From: Valencia hispanica
Taxonomy: Eukaryota > Chordata > Actinopteri > Cyprinodontiformes > Valenciidae
NCBI GenBank assembly: GCA_963556495.2
Contig: OY747717.1
Location: 1,257,001 to 1,321,000, forward strand
Direction: 5' to 3'
DNA: 64,000 nucleotides
Shown: in pieces, positions 1-9,862 of the stretch
Position numbering within the stretch: the first letter of the stretch is position 1
Layout of the letters: each line of letters begins with the position of its first letter
Notes under the pieces: model-generated
Seen by the model: only the letters and a program-made list of their open reading frames with translations
What the model was told of the DNA's origin: nothing
Database searches by the model: none
Translations under genes and position numbers: made by a program

Positions 1-162
1 GGCGCCCCCTGCTTGTTTGACCAAAAAACGGATGGGAGAAGAAAGTATGGGTGAGGATCAATGCATGGATGTTTTCATCCAGCCTGAGTGAGGAGCCAGG
101 TGATGGGTTCAGGTCTCAGAGCATTTCTTGTTGTTTCTGCTCTGAATGGGGGAGGGACTCAC

Positions 163-3100
163 GTCAGGAAGAAGTCCGCTTTGCTCTTGGAGTTGCTGAT
201 GAACTGCAGGTAGCAGCTTTCCGAGCACAGAGACTGCTGATATTCTTCTTCTGTCACTCCTAAAGATCCCCGCAGGCTGGCGAACACCGGGCCTGCGAAC
301 GTCTCCAGGGTGGAATCCTACGCAGACGAGGACAATCAGCCTGTTAAGCGCTTAGAACGGCGATGCTCTCACCGTCTGCTGGTTTATCAGCGTTCAACGT
401 GACCTCACCTTATGGACCTGCGTGACCTCTGATCGGAAATCCTCATCTGACAGGTCGTTCTGGAGCAGAAAACAGACAGAATGAACTCATATTTCAGTCT
501 GTTGATTCCTATTGTGCTGTTTCCCTCCATCACAGGAATTCATGGATATAACAGATGTAAATATCAATATTAACACAGTGTCTTCAGTCAGAGGCTTCTT
601 TAGATCTGTTGTAGTACAGACCTCTACAGGAGATCCCTCCTGCCAGCATCCATCATTATCTACAGTGATTATTTGAAGAGATTTTGATAATATGAGTTAC
701 AGCGACATTTAATTTCCCCTTAGGATAATAAATTCTTTTTGAATTTAATTTATTTAGTTTGAATATCAAATTCTCTACAGTTATTGTAATTTTTCTTAAC
801 ATTTTTCAGTCATTCCACGTGTTCTGTGATCAGAGGTAGCAACAAGTGAGACCCGCAGCAGGATGTCTGTCTGTATAGAGACGGCACCGCTGACCGAGCC
901 GTAATGTGTTATTCTGCTGAGTCATCACTCAGTGGGATTAGGCTGAAGCTAAACGGGGTCGGGTGAAATTCTTCTCCGACTGGTTGTTCTCTAACAACAT
1001 GGCGGAAACCATCAGCTTCAAGTTCATGGGCCAAAACTGGATCGGTGTCAGATTATACTTCCTAACATCGTTAGCCTGCTATTTAATCAATCTGTGTCTT
1101 ATTCACAAAGCAAATAGAACTATTGACATGGTGGTGCAAACATAATAATAATAATAATAACAATACATTAGTCATATATCACGCTTTTCACAACCATTTC
1201 AAGAAGGAAACGAAGCAGTAAAAGAAAACAGAAATAAATTTGTGGGCGTTAATTGCTTGGTTGAAGAGTTTTGAACAGTTTTTTTGATTTTCTGGAGTGA
1301 GTCAGAGGCACTGATGTGTGGGGGGAGCGGCTACAGCAAAGGATCTGTCCCCAGTAGTGCGACGTTTTGAGTTGGCGGTCTGAGACGGGCAATATTTCTG
1401 AGGTGAAAGAAGGAAGAGGAATTTGGGTCCAATTATGAGTTTTTCAGATTTATTGCAGTTGAGCTTGAGGAAGTTTGTCGTCATCCATGATTTTATGGCA
1501 GTGAGGCAGTTTGTTATGCAGGAGACAGTGATAAGAGGTGATGGTTGTTGTAGATAGTTACGGCTGTGTGTCATCAGCGTAGCGGTGAAATTGGAGTCCA
1601 TGCTGACGAATGATGTGTCCAAGGAGGAAACATGTAGACGATGAAAAGGAGGGGGCCGAGAACCGAGCCCTGAGGGACACCATGGATTACAGGGGTGATA
1701 CTGGATGACAAATATGTCAATCCAGCTCAGCTAGTTGGAGTAGTTTGCTCCATTTTATCTGAGTTGTGTTTGCTCATCTACTGGATGATGATTTCCAACC
1801 CCGTATCTTTCTCGATTACAGCTATTAGCTGCAACATCACAGGAAGACAGGATGTACTGTATCTTCTGTCGGCAGGTTGTTTCTTCTCCTGCATCCAAAT
1901 TCCCAGCAGCTCTCAGGAGACACAAACACATTAGGCTAACTGCACATTGCTAACAGCGCTTTATTAATCCGTCTATTGCTTTCAGAGCTAAATCCTGTTA
2001 GGTAAATATTACTCTAGAACACAAAGAACAGAATGAGGAAAGACACAAACAACTTCTGTCTTTTACTTTGCAAGGCGATAAAAACACCAAGCATGCTCAG
2101 GGCCTTCTCCACCGATGCTGTTTGTTTCTCTGTCTGCCTTTTATTAGATCACAAAGGTCATTCAACAGTTGTAGGCGTGATTAGTTTAAAGCTTCACATG
2201 TCATCAAACAGAGGAAGATGCAGTTTTCTTGCAGGCTACTGTTGCAAGATTACACAATCTACCAAGCTGCCCTTTTAACCTTTTTCCTGTTTAATTACAC
2301 CATGTTAAGCTTACAGAGAATAAAACACTTCTTTAACTCAGCTGTGATCCCGGTACATTCGTCACTCAGTAAAGCCAAAACAAGTCTTATACAAATCAAT
2401 GATAAATAATATACAATTTTTCCAACAAATCCATCCATATTCTGTCTATACTTGCTTATCCTAGCAGGGTCCCAGCAGTCATTGGGCAAAAGGGAGGAGA
2501 CAACCCAATGTAGAGAGACCAATTAACCTGCAGTCGTGTGTTTGGACTGTGGGAGGAAGCTGGAGTACCTGGAAAGGACCGACATGCAAACTCCATGCGG
2601 AAATTCGAACCCAAGACCTTCCTGCAGCAAGGGAACCGAGCTACCAACGGGCTCCGGTATGCTGACTGAGGAGGATGAAGATAAAATGTCAAAAATGGAG
2701 CCGGCATTATTGTGTTTTTGAGATGATGCTTTTTACTTTTATTATTATATTGAAAAGAAAATAATACCTGTTTTCTCAGAATGTTTTTTCAGATTTTTTG
2801 TTTAGTTTTTGTCCAGTAAAGCAAACTATTATTGTTTCTGGTACATTTTCTAATTCGGAAGAGTAATTATTTCTATTATTAATTAATTTCTAGAGATTTT
2901 AAAGTCATTTTTGCTCTTGTTAAAGCCTATCTGAAGTTTCTTTATTTAACTGTTCATTCTAACCACATGGAGAATTCATGCTTTACATATGTTAAAATCA
3001 AAAGTCTGGTCACTGTCATGACAGTGTTTCAGGACTGGACCAAGTGTCCTCTTTTTTGGAAATCAAAATATGGTCACCCCACTTAAACTGGATTTTCCGG

Positions 3101-6100
3101 GCTCCTTGTTACCAGATCTCTGTAGAATCCCAGTGATCCCAGTTTGTGGTGAAGCGGTCCTGTTTATTGGTGCAGCCTTTCACATCGGAGCACGGCGAGT
3201 CATTCCTCCTCTGCTCTCTGAAACTCTCTCTGACCTGTTTTCTCTGTTGCCAAAGGGCACTTCAACCCCAACCACCCAGGGTTTAATGGGAACACCTTGT
3301 TCAAAACAAACCGTGTGTCTGCTGCTGTAATGTAGAACCTGTCCATGTTAACAACCCCCCCCCCCCATATGTAAACACAAAGATGGGACTTTAAATCTGC
3401 TCATGAGTCCAATAATCAATGCCTGGAAAGTTGTTAGTAGCTTCACAGCTCAGTGAACTCTGCTGCTTGATGATTTTTATTATTTGTGACGTAAAAACCA
3501 AACACATCAACTTTGATCCGAGTATGAATGAGTGAACATCAGAGGAGTTATCAATAGATTTAAAAAGCTTTCGCCGACGTGGACAACGGTTACTGTGAGG
3601 GGATGGAGGCAACATGAAATAAGTTCCTCATGGTTTGGGGTACCAGGACGAGGTCTCAGAGGTCACAGAGGTCACAGAGGTCAGATCATCTCCTCAGCAT
3701 GATTGTTTCAGGGTCTGTCATCAAACACAAAGAAACATATTTCTGTTCTGCAAAAGCTGCCAATGACCAGCAGATGTAACAAAGTCATGACTCCTTTTAG
3801 AGCTGAAATGTTCAGCAACATGTTGAGTTTCACCATCAGATGATTCACTTGGAAGTTACAGTGAAGTGAAGGGAATGAGAATAAACTGAACTGAACTAAA
3901 CTGAACTGAGTTGAGCTGGATTTAACTGAACTGATAAGAATGAAACAGAATTAAGTGAAATTAAACCAAACAGAACAAATTGAACTTAACTGAAATTTAA
4001 CAGAACTGAATTGATCTAAACTAAACTGAATTGGACTGAACTGAACTGAGATTAAATGAACTAAAATGATCTGAACTGAACTGATCTGAACTAAACTAAA
4101 CTGAACTGAATAGAATTGAAATTTAATAGAACTGAACCGAATTTATCTGAACTGAATTAAACTAAACTAAACTGAATTGGACTGAACTGAACTGAACTGA
4201 AATTTAACAGAACTGAGCTAAACTAAGTTGAACTGAACCATTGGCGTAGCCACGGGTGTGCCAGTGCCACCCACAGAGCCAGCTGGCACACCCGAAAATC
4301 TGAATGCATTTATATACATATATACAGCTTTTCCTGACATGTTTGACTCACCAGACGATCAATTTGTAAAAGTTGCCACCAGGCGATGCATTGCGACACC
4401 TGCACTGGGCATGTTAACTCGATCAGTCAATAAATTGTAATCAGGCGGAGCGGGTTGTGACACCTGCACCTGGCAACGCAACCAACCTAACCTGACTATG
4501 ACTGGGGCGTCGTGTGGCGTAGTGGTTAGAGCGGGCGCCCCATGTGCAGAGGCCTCAGTCCTCGACGCGGCCGTCCCCGGTTCAAATCCCATCCTGGGCG
4601 ACCTTTGCCACATGTCTTCCCCCACCTCTCTCCCACTTCAAAGTTGAAAAGTTATTATAATGTATTTCAGAAGATGAGAATGGTGTTCGATTATACAAGT
4701 TAATGCCAGCCAGTGATTTTGAATATGTTAGTCTGAATATATTAGTTTTGCCTGCAGGCCTGTAGGGGGAGCCCTTGGCAAAAATGTTCTACAGGTCCTT
4801 CTCAAAAAATTAGCATATTGTGATAAAGTTCATTCTTTTCCATAATGTAATAATAAAAATTTAATTTTCATATATTTTAGATTCATTGCACACCAACTGA
4901 AATATTTCAGGTCTTTTATTGTTTTAAAACGGATGATTTTGGCATACAGCTCATGAAAACCCAAAATTCCTATCTCAAAAAATGAGCATATCATGAAAAG
5001 GTTCTCTAAACGAGCTATTAACCTAATCATCTGAATCAACTAATTAACTCTAAACACCTGCAACAGATTCCTGAGGCTTTTAAAAACTCCCAGCCTGGTT
5101 CATTACTCAAAACCGCCATCATGGGTAAGACTGCCGACCTGACTGCTGCCCAGAAGGCCATCATTGACACCCTCAAGCAAGAGGGTAAGACACAGAAAGA
5201 CATTTCTGAACGAATAGGCTGTTCCCAGAGTGCTGTATCAAGGCACCTCAGTGGGAAGTCTGTGGGAAGGAAAACGTGTGGCATAAAACGCTGCACAACG
5301 AGAAGAGGTGACCGGACCCTGAGGAAGATTGTGGAGAAGGACCGATTCCAGACCTTGGGGGACCTGCGGAAGCAGTGGACTGAGTCTGGAGTAGAAACAT
5401 CCAGAGCCACCGTGCACAGGCGTGTGCAGGAAATGGGCTACAGGTGCCGCATTCCCCAGGTCAAGCCACTTATGAACCAGAAACAGCGGCAGAAGCGCCT
5501 GACCTGGGCTACAGAGAAGCAGCACTGGACTGTTGCTCAGTGGTCCAAAGTACTTTTTTCGGATGAAAGCAAATTTTGCATGTCATTGGGAAATCAAGGT
5601 GCCAGAGTCTGGAGGAAGACTGGGGAGAAGGAAATGCCAAAATGCCTGAAGTCCAGTGTCAAGTACCCACAGTCAGTGATGGTCTGGGGAGCCATATCAG
5701 CTGCTGGTGTTGGTCCACTGTGTTTTATCAAGGGCAGGGTCAATGCAGCTAGCTATCAGGAGATGTTGGAGCACTTCATGCTTCCATCTGCTGAAAAGCT
5801 TTATGGAGATGAAGACGACCTGGCACCTGCTCACAGTGCCAAAACCACTGGTAAATGGTTTACTGACCATGGTATTACTGTGCTCAATTGGCCTGCCAAC
5901 TCTCCTGACCTGAACCCCATAGAGAATCTGTGGGATATTGTGAAGAGGAAGTTGAGAGACGCAAGACCCAACACTCTGGATGAGCTTCAGGCCGCTATCG
6001 AAGCATCCTGGGCCTCCATAACACCTCAGCAGTGCCACAGGCTGATTGCCTCCATGCCACGCCGCATTGAAGCAGTCATTTCTGCAAAAGGATTCCCCAC

Positions 6101-8752
6101 CAAGTATTGAGTGCATAACTGAACATAATTATTTGAAGGTTGACTTTGTTTGTATTAAAAACACTTTTCTTTTATTGGTCGGATGAAATATGCTAATTTT
6201 TGAGATGGGAATTTTGGGTTTTCATGAGCTGTATGCCAAAATCATCCGTTTTAAAACAATAAAAGACCTGAAATATTTCAGTTGGTGTGCAATGAATCTA
6301 AAATATATGAAAGTTTAATTTTTATCATTACATTATGGAAAAGAATGAACTTTATTACAATATGCTAATTTTTTTAGAAGGACCTGTATTTGTTGAGAAT
6401 AAATTTGGCACACCCAGTGTCTTTTTTCTGGCTACGCCACTGAACTGAACTGGTCTGAACTGATCTGAACTGAACTAAATTGAACTGATCGAAACTGAAC
6501 TGAAATGAACTGATCAGCAAAACTGAACTGATCTGAACTAAACTGAATTGGACTGAACTGAGATTAAATTTAACAGAACTGAGCTAAACTAAACTGAACT
6601 GATCAGAATTTACATTTAATAGAACTGAACTAAACTGAACTGAATTGATCTGATCTGAACTAAACTGAATTGGACTGAATTGATCTAAACTGTACTAAAC
6701 TGTACTAAACTGAACTTAATTGAACAGAACTAAAATTTAACGGAACTGAACTAAACTGAACCGAATTGATATGAACTGAACTAAAATGAAATGAACTAAA
6801 TTGAAAACTAAACTGAATTGGACTGAACTGAGATGAAATGAACTAAATTGATCTGAACTGAACTGAACTAAACTGAAATTTAACAGAACTGAGCTAAACT
6901 AAATTGAACTAAACTGAACTGAATTGATCTGAACTGAGATGAAGAACAGAAATTTAAAAGTATTGAACTAAATTGACTTGAGCTTAATTGAACAGAACTG
7001 AACAGAAATGAAAATAACTGAAATAAAATGAACTGAACAGACCCACGGTAATATTGAGTTAAACGTCTCTCAGCCAGACTCGCCTGGACCACACACTTTT
7101 TATATCCATCCACAACCTTCTGGTTTCACTCCGGGTGACCTTTGACCTCTCTTCAGGCCAGTTGGGATGTGATTCGGATCGCCGTCCCAAACTGGTCCAA
7201 GTTTCGACCACCTGGCTCAGAGATCTGCAGCCTGAGGTTCTGTGGATCCTCAAAGAGGTTCTGAAGAACCGTGACCAACACTGATGTAAAACTGTAGACG
7301 TAACGATGATTATAGAATAAAGCTAGTTTTGGCCGTTGTTGGGGGCGTTTCATGCGGTATCTGGATCGTATGTCCACAGCAGACGGTCTTCAGCTATTTT
7401 CTTGGTCACTGGGTCAGAAACTGGGATCTTTGACTAAAATTGTATTCAGTGCAACCATTCATGCTGTTATTACTAAATCTTATTTTGAAAGGTCATGCAG
7501 GTCGAGTGGCTGTAGATGGTTGTTTGGGAGGAGCACAAAGGTTGCTGAGCCCTGACTTAGCAACGTTCAGGCGTTCCATGCCCCTTTGTGTAACACAACA
7601 GTTCTACTGAGATCAAATCAGTCCCACAGCATGATGATACCACCACCATGCTTACCAACTCCTTGACCCTTCCAACCATTCTGCTTGTGATCGGGTCCAA
7701 ACAGCTCCAGCGTTGAGGTTTAACTCAGAAGGGTTACTCCTGAACCAGTTTCCTTTCATCTGAGTGGGACAGTTTGGATCTTCTTCCAGATGTTTGATTA
7801 TTTTTCTTTTTTGGAATATGCAGGTTTTCAGAAATGGCTTAAGAGCTTGTGTGAAACTTTTCTTCACTCCTTTTCTCTCCTACTACTCTCCAGTTGTATT
7901 ACAGTACATTCTGTTATTTCGACTGTTAACTTTGTTTTCTCTCAGTGTTTTTCTCTCCATAGAAGATATACCTGGTCTGGTATCCTGCTTGGCTGCAATG
8001 CCCTGTTGGACGGGGGGCATCGACTGGGATGATGCTCCCAGTAACTGAACATCCACTGTGTCATGTTATCAACTTTTTACTTTCTGTAACATAGAAAGTT
8101 CTCTTATATCAGATCTTCTGTTCCTTCTGTGTTTCTGCTCTGTCTTCTCAAACCCCCAGACGGTCGTGGCAGATGGCCGCTCCTACTGAGCCTGGTTCTG
8201 TTGGAGGTTTCTTCCTGTTAAAGGGGAGTTTTTCCTCTCCACCGTCGCTACATGCTTGCTCAGTATGAGGGATTGCTGAAGGATTGCTGTGGTTGGAAAG
8301 TCTGCATCAACGGGGCCCAACCTCACGCCAATGACTGACGCAATCTGCTGGGATTCCTTAAACAGGAAACTTTAAACTGATTGGAATGTTTGGATTGAAA
8401 TGACTTTTCTTGTAAAGCGTCTTGAGATGAAACATCTGTTGTGAATCGGCGCTATAGAAATAAACTGAATTGAATTGAAAGACGCGTCCTCAGATCTGCA
8501 CACCAGCATCACGGCGTTCCTTTAAACACTCACCGTGGGCGGGTTGTCGATGGTGGTCTGGATGGCTGCAGCCAAGCCCTCCTTCATCATGCAGGTCAGG
8601 CCGTAGAACTCGTGCCGCTGGTCGATCTCGAACAGACCCAGAAGTTTCCACTGCTGCCTCAGACCTCCCCACCTCCTCCTCTTGGCGGTGCCGGAGCACC
8701 GCTGCTGCTGCTGATGGCGTCCAGGCATCCCCGGAGCTGCTGACATCTCCAT
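163..8752 (-). CDS. pip5kl1: Phosphatidylinositol-4-phosphate 5-kinase-like protein 1, 5' part (window cuts the gene)
   Basis: Three coding exons are visible: 8534-8752 (73 codons from ATG at 8752), 409-459 (17 codons) and 163-317 (51 codons plus 2 nt). The rest lies left of the window. Acceptors end in CAG or TAG and donors are GTGAGT, GTGAGG and GTGAGT; phases agree (0, 0, then 2). The exon-1 product contains [19 protein letters not shown], and the third exon contains [13 protein letters not shown] and [15 protein letters not shown]. These match vertebrate PIP5KL1 and the start of the PIP-kinase fold. The ATP-binding and activation-loop parts are not in view. The family member is known as a PIP-kinase-like protein with little activity of its own that associates with type I PIP kinases. 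A second in-frame ATG lies two codons inside, and a CAG just before the first ATG could be a splice acceptor, so an upstream non-coding exon is possible. The 8.1-kb intron 460-8533 is full of transposons. Confidence 0.9.
578..760 (+). mobile_element. LINE 3'-end fragment (same family as 58392-60680)
   Basis: The segment reads like the 3' end of the CR1/L2-group LINE at 58392-60680, in plus orientation: cttcagtcagaggcttcttt, then ctacaggagatccctcctgcc, ending in an AT-rich tail after atttaatttcccctta. It is diverged and truncated, and lies in the first visible pip5kl1 intron. Confidence 0.55.
761..1301. other. Intronic stretch, no gene seen
   Basis: This is ordinary AT-rich intron sequence. 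It holds a short AAT microsatellite near 1143-1160. An open frame at 963-1145 resembles no family I know and I do not call it. Confidence 0.4.
1302..1695 (-). pseudogene. Broken LINE reverse-transcriptase fragment
   Basis: Read on the minus strand this encodes pieces of an L2/CR1-type reverse transcriptase split over frames. They are [17 protein letters not shown] near 1680, the palm motif RYADDTQ near 1570 in another frame, and [27 protein letters not shown] sequence near 1430-1510. A frameshift lies between the first two motifs and a stop follows YADDTQP. It is a dead fragment within the pip5kl1 intron. Confidence 0.75.
1696..2430. other. Intronic stretch, no feature recognised
   Basis: This is AT-rich unique-looking sequence with only short chance open frames. 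I see no splice-bounded exon or repeat. Confidence 0.4.
2431..2690 (-). repeat. Teleost dispersed repeat with tRNA-like head
   Basis: The plus strand shows the phrase ggactgtgggaggaagctgg followed by gacatgcaaactccatgcgg and then ttcgaacccaagacc. Read on the minus strand, a box-A-like TTGGTAGC and a box-B-like GGTTCGAA sit at the 5' end, followed by the conserved body. Related copies are at 43119-43191, 57385-57625, 57728-58021 and 60943-61006. The structure suggests a tRNA-derived SINE or the end of a larger retroelement; I cannot name the family with certainty. Confidence 0.6.
2691..3861. other. Intronic stretch with short simple repeats
   Basis: No gene is seen. It contains a poly-C run near 3353-3366 and a short direct repeat of ggtcacaga at about 3658-3686. 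Confidence 0.4.
3862..4230 (+). repeat. Degenerate TGAAC-type satellite, left half
   Basis: The tract is built from variants of aactgaactgaactaaactg with a five-base rhythm and a frequent tgaaatttaacag spacer. It resumes at 6443 after the insertion at 4239-6442, so both halves were one array. The unit resembles the gaattgaattgaa tail of the L2 LINEs in this window; descent from such a tail is a guess. Confidence 0.8.
4505..4650 (+). mobile_element. tRNA-derived SINE copy
   Basis: A box-A match (TGGCGTAGTGG) and a box-B-like match (GGTTCAAATCC) are spaced as in an internal pol III promoter. The body tgccacatgtcttcccccac follows. The complete relative is at 48860-49061. It sits within the hAT-type element; target duplications are not clear here. 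Confidence 0.8.
4792..6386 (+). mobile_element. Near-complete Tc1-like transposon
   Basis: The element is flanked by TA (4790-4791 and 6387-6388). It has inverted repeats of about 200 bp beginning CAGGTCCTTCTCAAAAAATT on the left and, on the right, ending with AGAAGGACCTG. Each arm carries an outer and an inner copy of an AAAAATTAGCATAT-like site (left: about 4805 and 4977), which is the IR/DR layout of many fish Tc1 elements. The arms are very similar, so the insertion looks young. It holds one transposase frame. Confidence 0.95.
5121..6110 (+). CDS. Tc1-family transposase, 329 aa, probably inactivated by a small in-frame loss
   Basis: One uninterrupted frame starts at the ATG after the left inverted repeat. 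Residues 8-45 form a paired-type helix-turn-helix ([20 protein letters not shown]), followed by a basic linker near 50-63 and a second HTH to about 110. The DDE domain shows D148 (LFSDESKF), D233 (DLAPAHSAK) and E268 ([11 protein letters not shown]). The D233-E268 spacing of 34 residues is the D34E signature. D148 and D233 are 84 residues apart, about five fewer than usual in Tc1 transposases, and the residues just before D233 read GDED with no hydrophobic strand. I infer a 15-nt in-frame deletion that removes the beta strand carrying the second Asp. It cuts and pastes DNA at TA sites in the nucleus when functional. Confidence 0.95.
   Translation: MGKTADLTAAQKAIIDTLKQEGKTQKDISERIGCSQSAVSRHLSGKSVGRKTCGIKRCTTRRGDRTLRKIVEKDRFQTLGDLRKQWTESGVETSRATVHRRVQEMGYRCRIPQVKPLMNQKQRQKRLTWATEKQHWTVAQWSKVLFSDESKFCMSLGNQGARVWRKTGEKEMPKCLKSSVKYPQSVMVWGAISAAGVGPLCFIKGRVNAASYQEMLEHFMLPSAEKLYGDEDDLAPAHSAKTTGKWFTDHGITVLNWPANSPDLNPIENLWDIVKRKLRDARPNTLDELQAAIEASWASITPQQCHRLIASMPRRIEAVISAKGFPTKY
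6443..7035 (+). repeat. Degenerate TGAAC-type satellite, right half
   Basis: This continues the array of 3862-4230 after the transposon nest. Unit variants are aactgatctg, aactaaactg and aattggactg. Confidence 0.8.
7036..7557. other. Intronic stretch, no gene seen
   Basis: This is unique-looking sequence between the satellite and a Tc1 remnant. I see no supported exon, though it lies in the pip5kl1 intron. Confidence 0.4.
7558..7857 (-). pseudogene. Tc1-like transposase remnant
   Basis: On the minus strand the translation [19 protein letters not shown] runs into [11 protein letters not shown] near 7630-7720. This corresponds to the ELFG...KHGGGSIMLWG stretch of Tc1 transposases between the first and second catalytic Asp. 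A stop follows directly, and the upstream part is in other frames. It belongs to a family different from the element at 4792-6386. Confidence 0.65.
7858..8479 (+). mobile_element. L2-type LINE 3' end
   Basis: The segment matches the 3' region of the LINE at 44802-48722 in opposite orientation. Shared blocks include gtatcctgcttggctgcaat, tgttggaggtttcttcctgt, ctacatgcttgctcagtatg and a tail ggcgctatagaaataaactg followed by gaattgaa repeats. It is a 5'-truncated copy ending 55 bp short of the pip5kl1 first visible exon. Confidence 0.8.
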
Positions 8753-9149
8753 CTGGGAACCAGAGATCATAAAGGTGTGAAGCCTGTGGCCGCCGCGATG
8801 TCGCTGAATGGAGGTGAGGTTTCTAAAGAAATCAAAGAGTGAGAGGAGGCCAGCGAGGAAAACACAACACAGTAGTGGAGTCTTTAACTGGGTTACCATG
8901 GAGACCAACACAATGGGATAAAAGCTCTGCGGGCCACACGGCCTCCGATGAACCACGCCGCTCATTTACACGTGTCACGAGTGCAGCCACCTCTCAAGTC
9001 TTCGCAGTAATTGAAGACAAATTGACGAAAGGACATGTAGATGATGAGATGAGATCCTTGTGCCTATAAATGTCATGATGATGTCATGGCTTTGGAAACT
9101 TCTGATAGGTTAAACTGACAAATTTCAGGTAATAGGAGAATCTGGAACA
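8753..9149. other. Region upstream of the first recognised pip5kl1 exon
   Basis: This would hold the 5' UTR, or the end of a first intron if the CAG before the ATG is an acceptor. No clear TATA box or GC box is seen. A minus-strand segment near 16138-16234 ends in GAAG followed by GTACGA and could be a distant first exon, but that is weak. Confidence 0.3.
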
Positions 9150-9515
9150 GAATTAGAGACCCCAACACCAGTCTGGTTCATCCTTGGGTCCATTTCCAGA
9201 TCCCTGAAGGTCCCACGTTCCCCTGTTCTACCAGCTACATGCCGGTACAGATGGCATGGGAACGTCCAGCCATCGTACGGATCAGGAAGGAGACGCGTTC
9301 TGGTTTGAAATGTGGGAATCAACACCAGAGCAAAAGCTAAAAACCTTGTGAAGATGCTGCTGAAAACGAGTTCTGTACCAACATGGGGTGAAAATCCCAT
9401 CAGAGGAAGAACCCATTACTTCAGAAGCATCATTAAAAGTCAGAGTTTGCAGTTTGCAGATATCCTCAGAGGCAAAGACCATCCTGTGGTCTGATTAAAC
9501 TAAAACTGAAGAAAA
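9150..9515 (+). pseudogene. Tc1-like transposase remnant, N-terminal part
   Basis: The plus-strand translation gives ISRSLKVPRSPV, then WHGNVQPSYGSGRRRVL and INTRAKAKNLVKML. These are the paired-type DNA-binding region of a Tc1 transposase (family consensus KVPRSSV, GRRRVLS, RAKAKDLVKML). A stop follows GRRRVLV. Further on, gtggtctgattaaactaaaa is a damaged form of the WSDETKTE motif around the first catalytic Asp. The element is heavily decayed, with no inverted repeats recognised. Confidence 0.7.
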
Positions 9516-9862
9516 AATAGGGACACTTGTATCTGTCGGGCCGTCCGTCCATCTCAAAAACGGGTCCCATGTGGGATTGCCCACATGCATTTGATGGACA
9601 ACTCTGCATAAAAAGTAAGAACTGAAGTGATTTACTTAGTATCCATTTGAGACCCAAAAACGAATTTCAGAAAGTGTCTATCTTGTTTTCCTGTTCTGGC
9701 TTCATTTAATCAGCTTAAGTGGGTCCCACACAAGAAACTCATTTTGAGGCCAGGCCCACTTAGTTCCCATCAAGCCATAGCAATATCGATCGTGTCCAAA
9801 TTTAAGTAGACTGGAAGGCAGATCTTTTAGTTCTCAGGAGTTCCCTCTCTGGGGTTAACCAC
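9516..9862. other. Intergenic, no feature recognised
   Basis: The sequence is unique-looking, with no gene or repeat I can name. Confidence 0.4.

Larger units (their letters stand above)
4239..6442. mobile_element. hAT-type DNA transposon, non-autonomous, carrying nested insertions
   Basis: The ends are inverted repeats: CATTGGCGTAGCC on the left and, reverse-complemented, CAGTGGCGTAGCC on the right, both followed inward by a GGGTGTGCCA-like block. Both ends are flanked by AACTGAAC (4231-4238 and 6443-6450). Because the target is an AACTG-like satellite, that 8-bp duplication alone is weak evidence, but it fits the TIR borders exactly. A SINE (about 4505-4650) and a complete Tc1 element (4792-6386) lie inside. 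No hAT transposase is seen. Confidence 0.75.

Noticed and set aside
5036..6116. Minus-strand and other-frame open frames over the Tc1 element
   Set aside because: They are shadows of the plus-strand transposase frame and have no family resemblance.
8490..8699. 69-codon minus-strand frame ([11 protein letters not shown]...)
   Set aside because: The PIP5KL1 reading is in another frame of the same exon and is conserved; this one is not.
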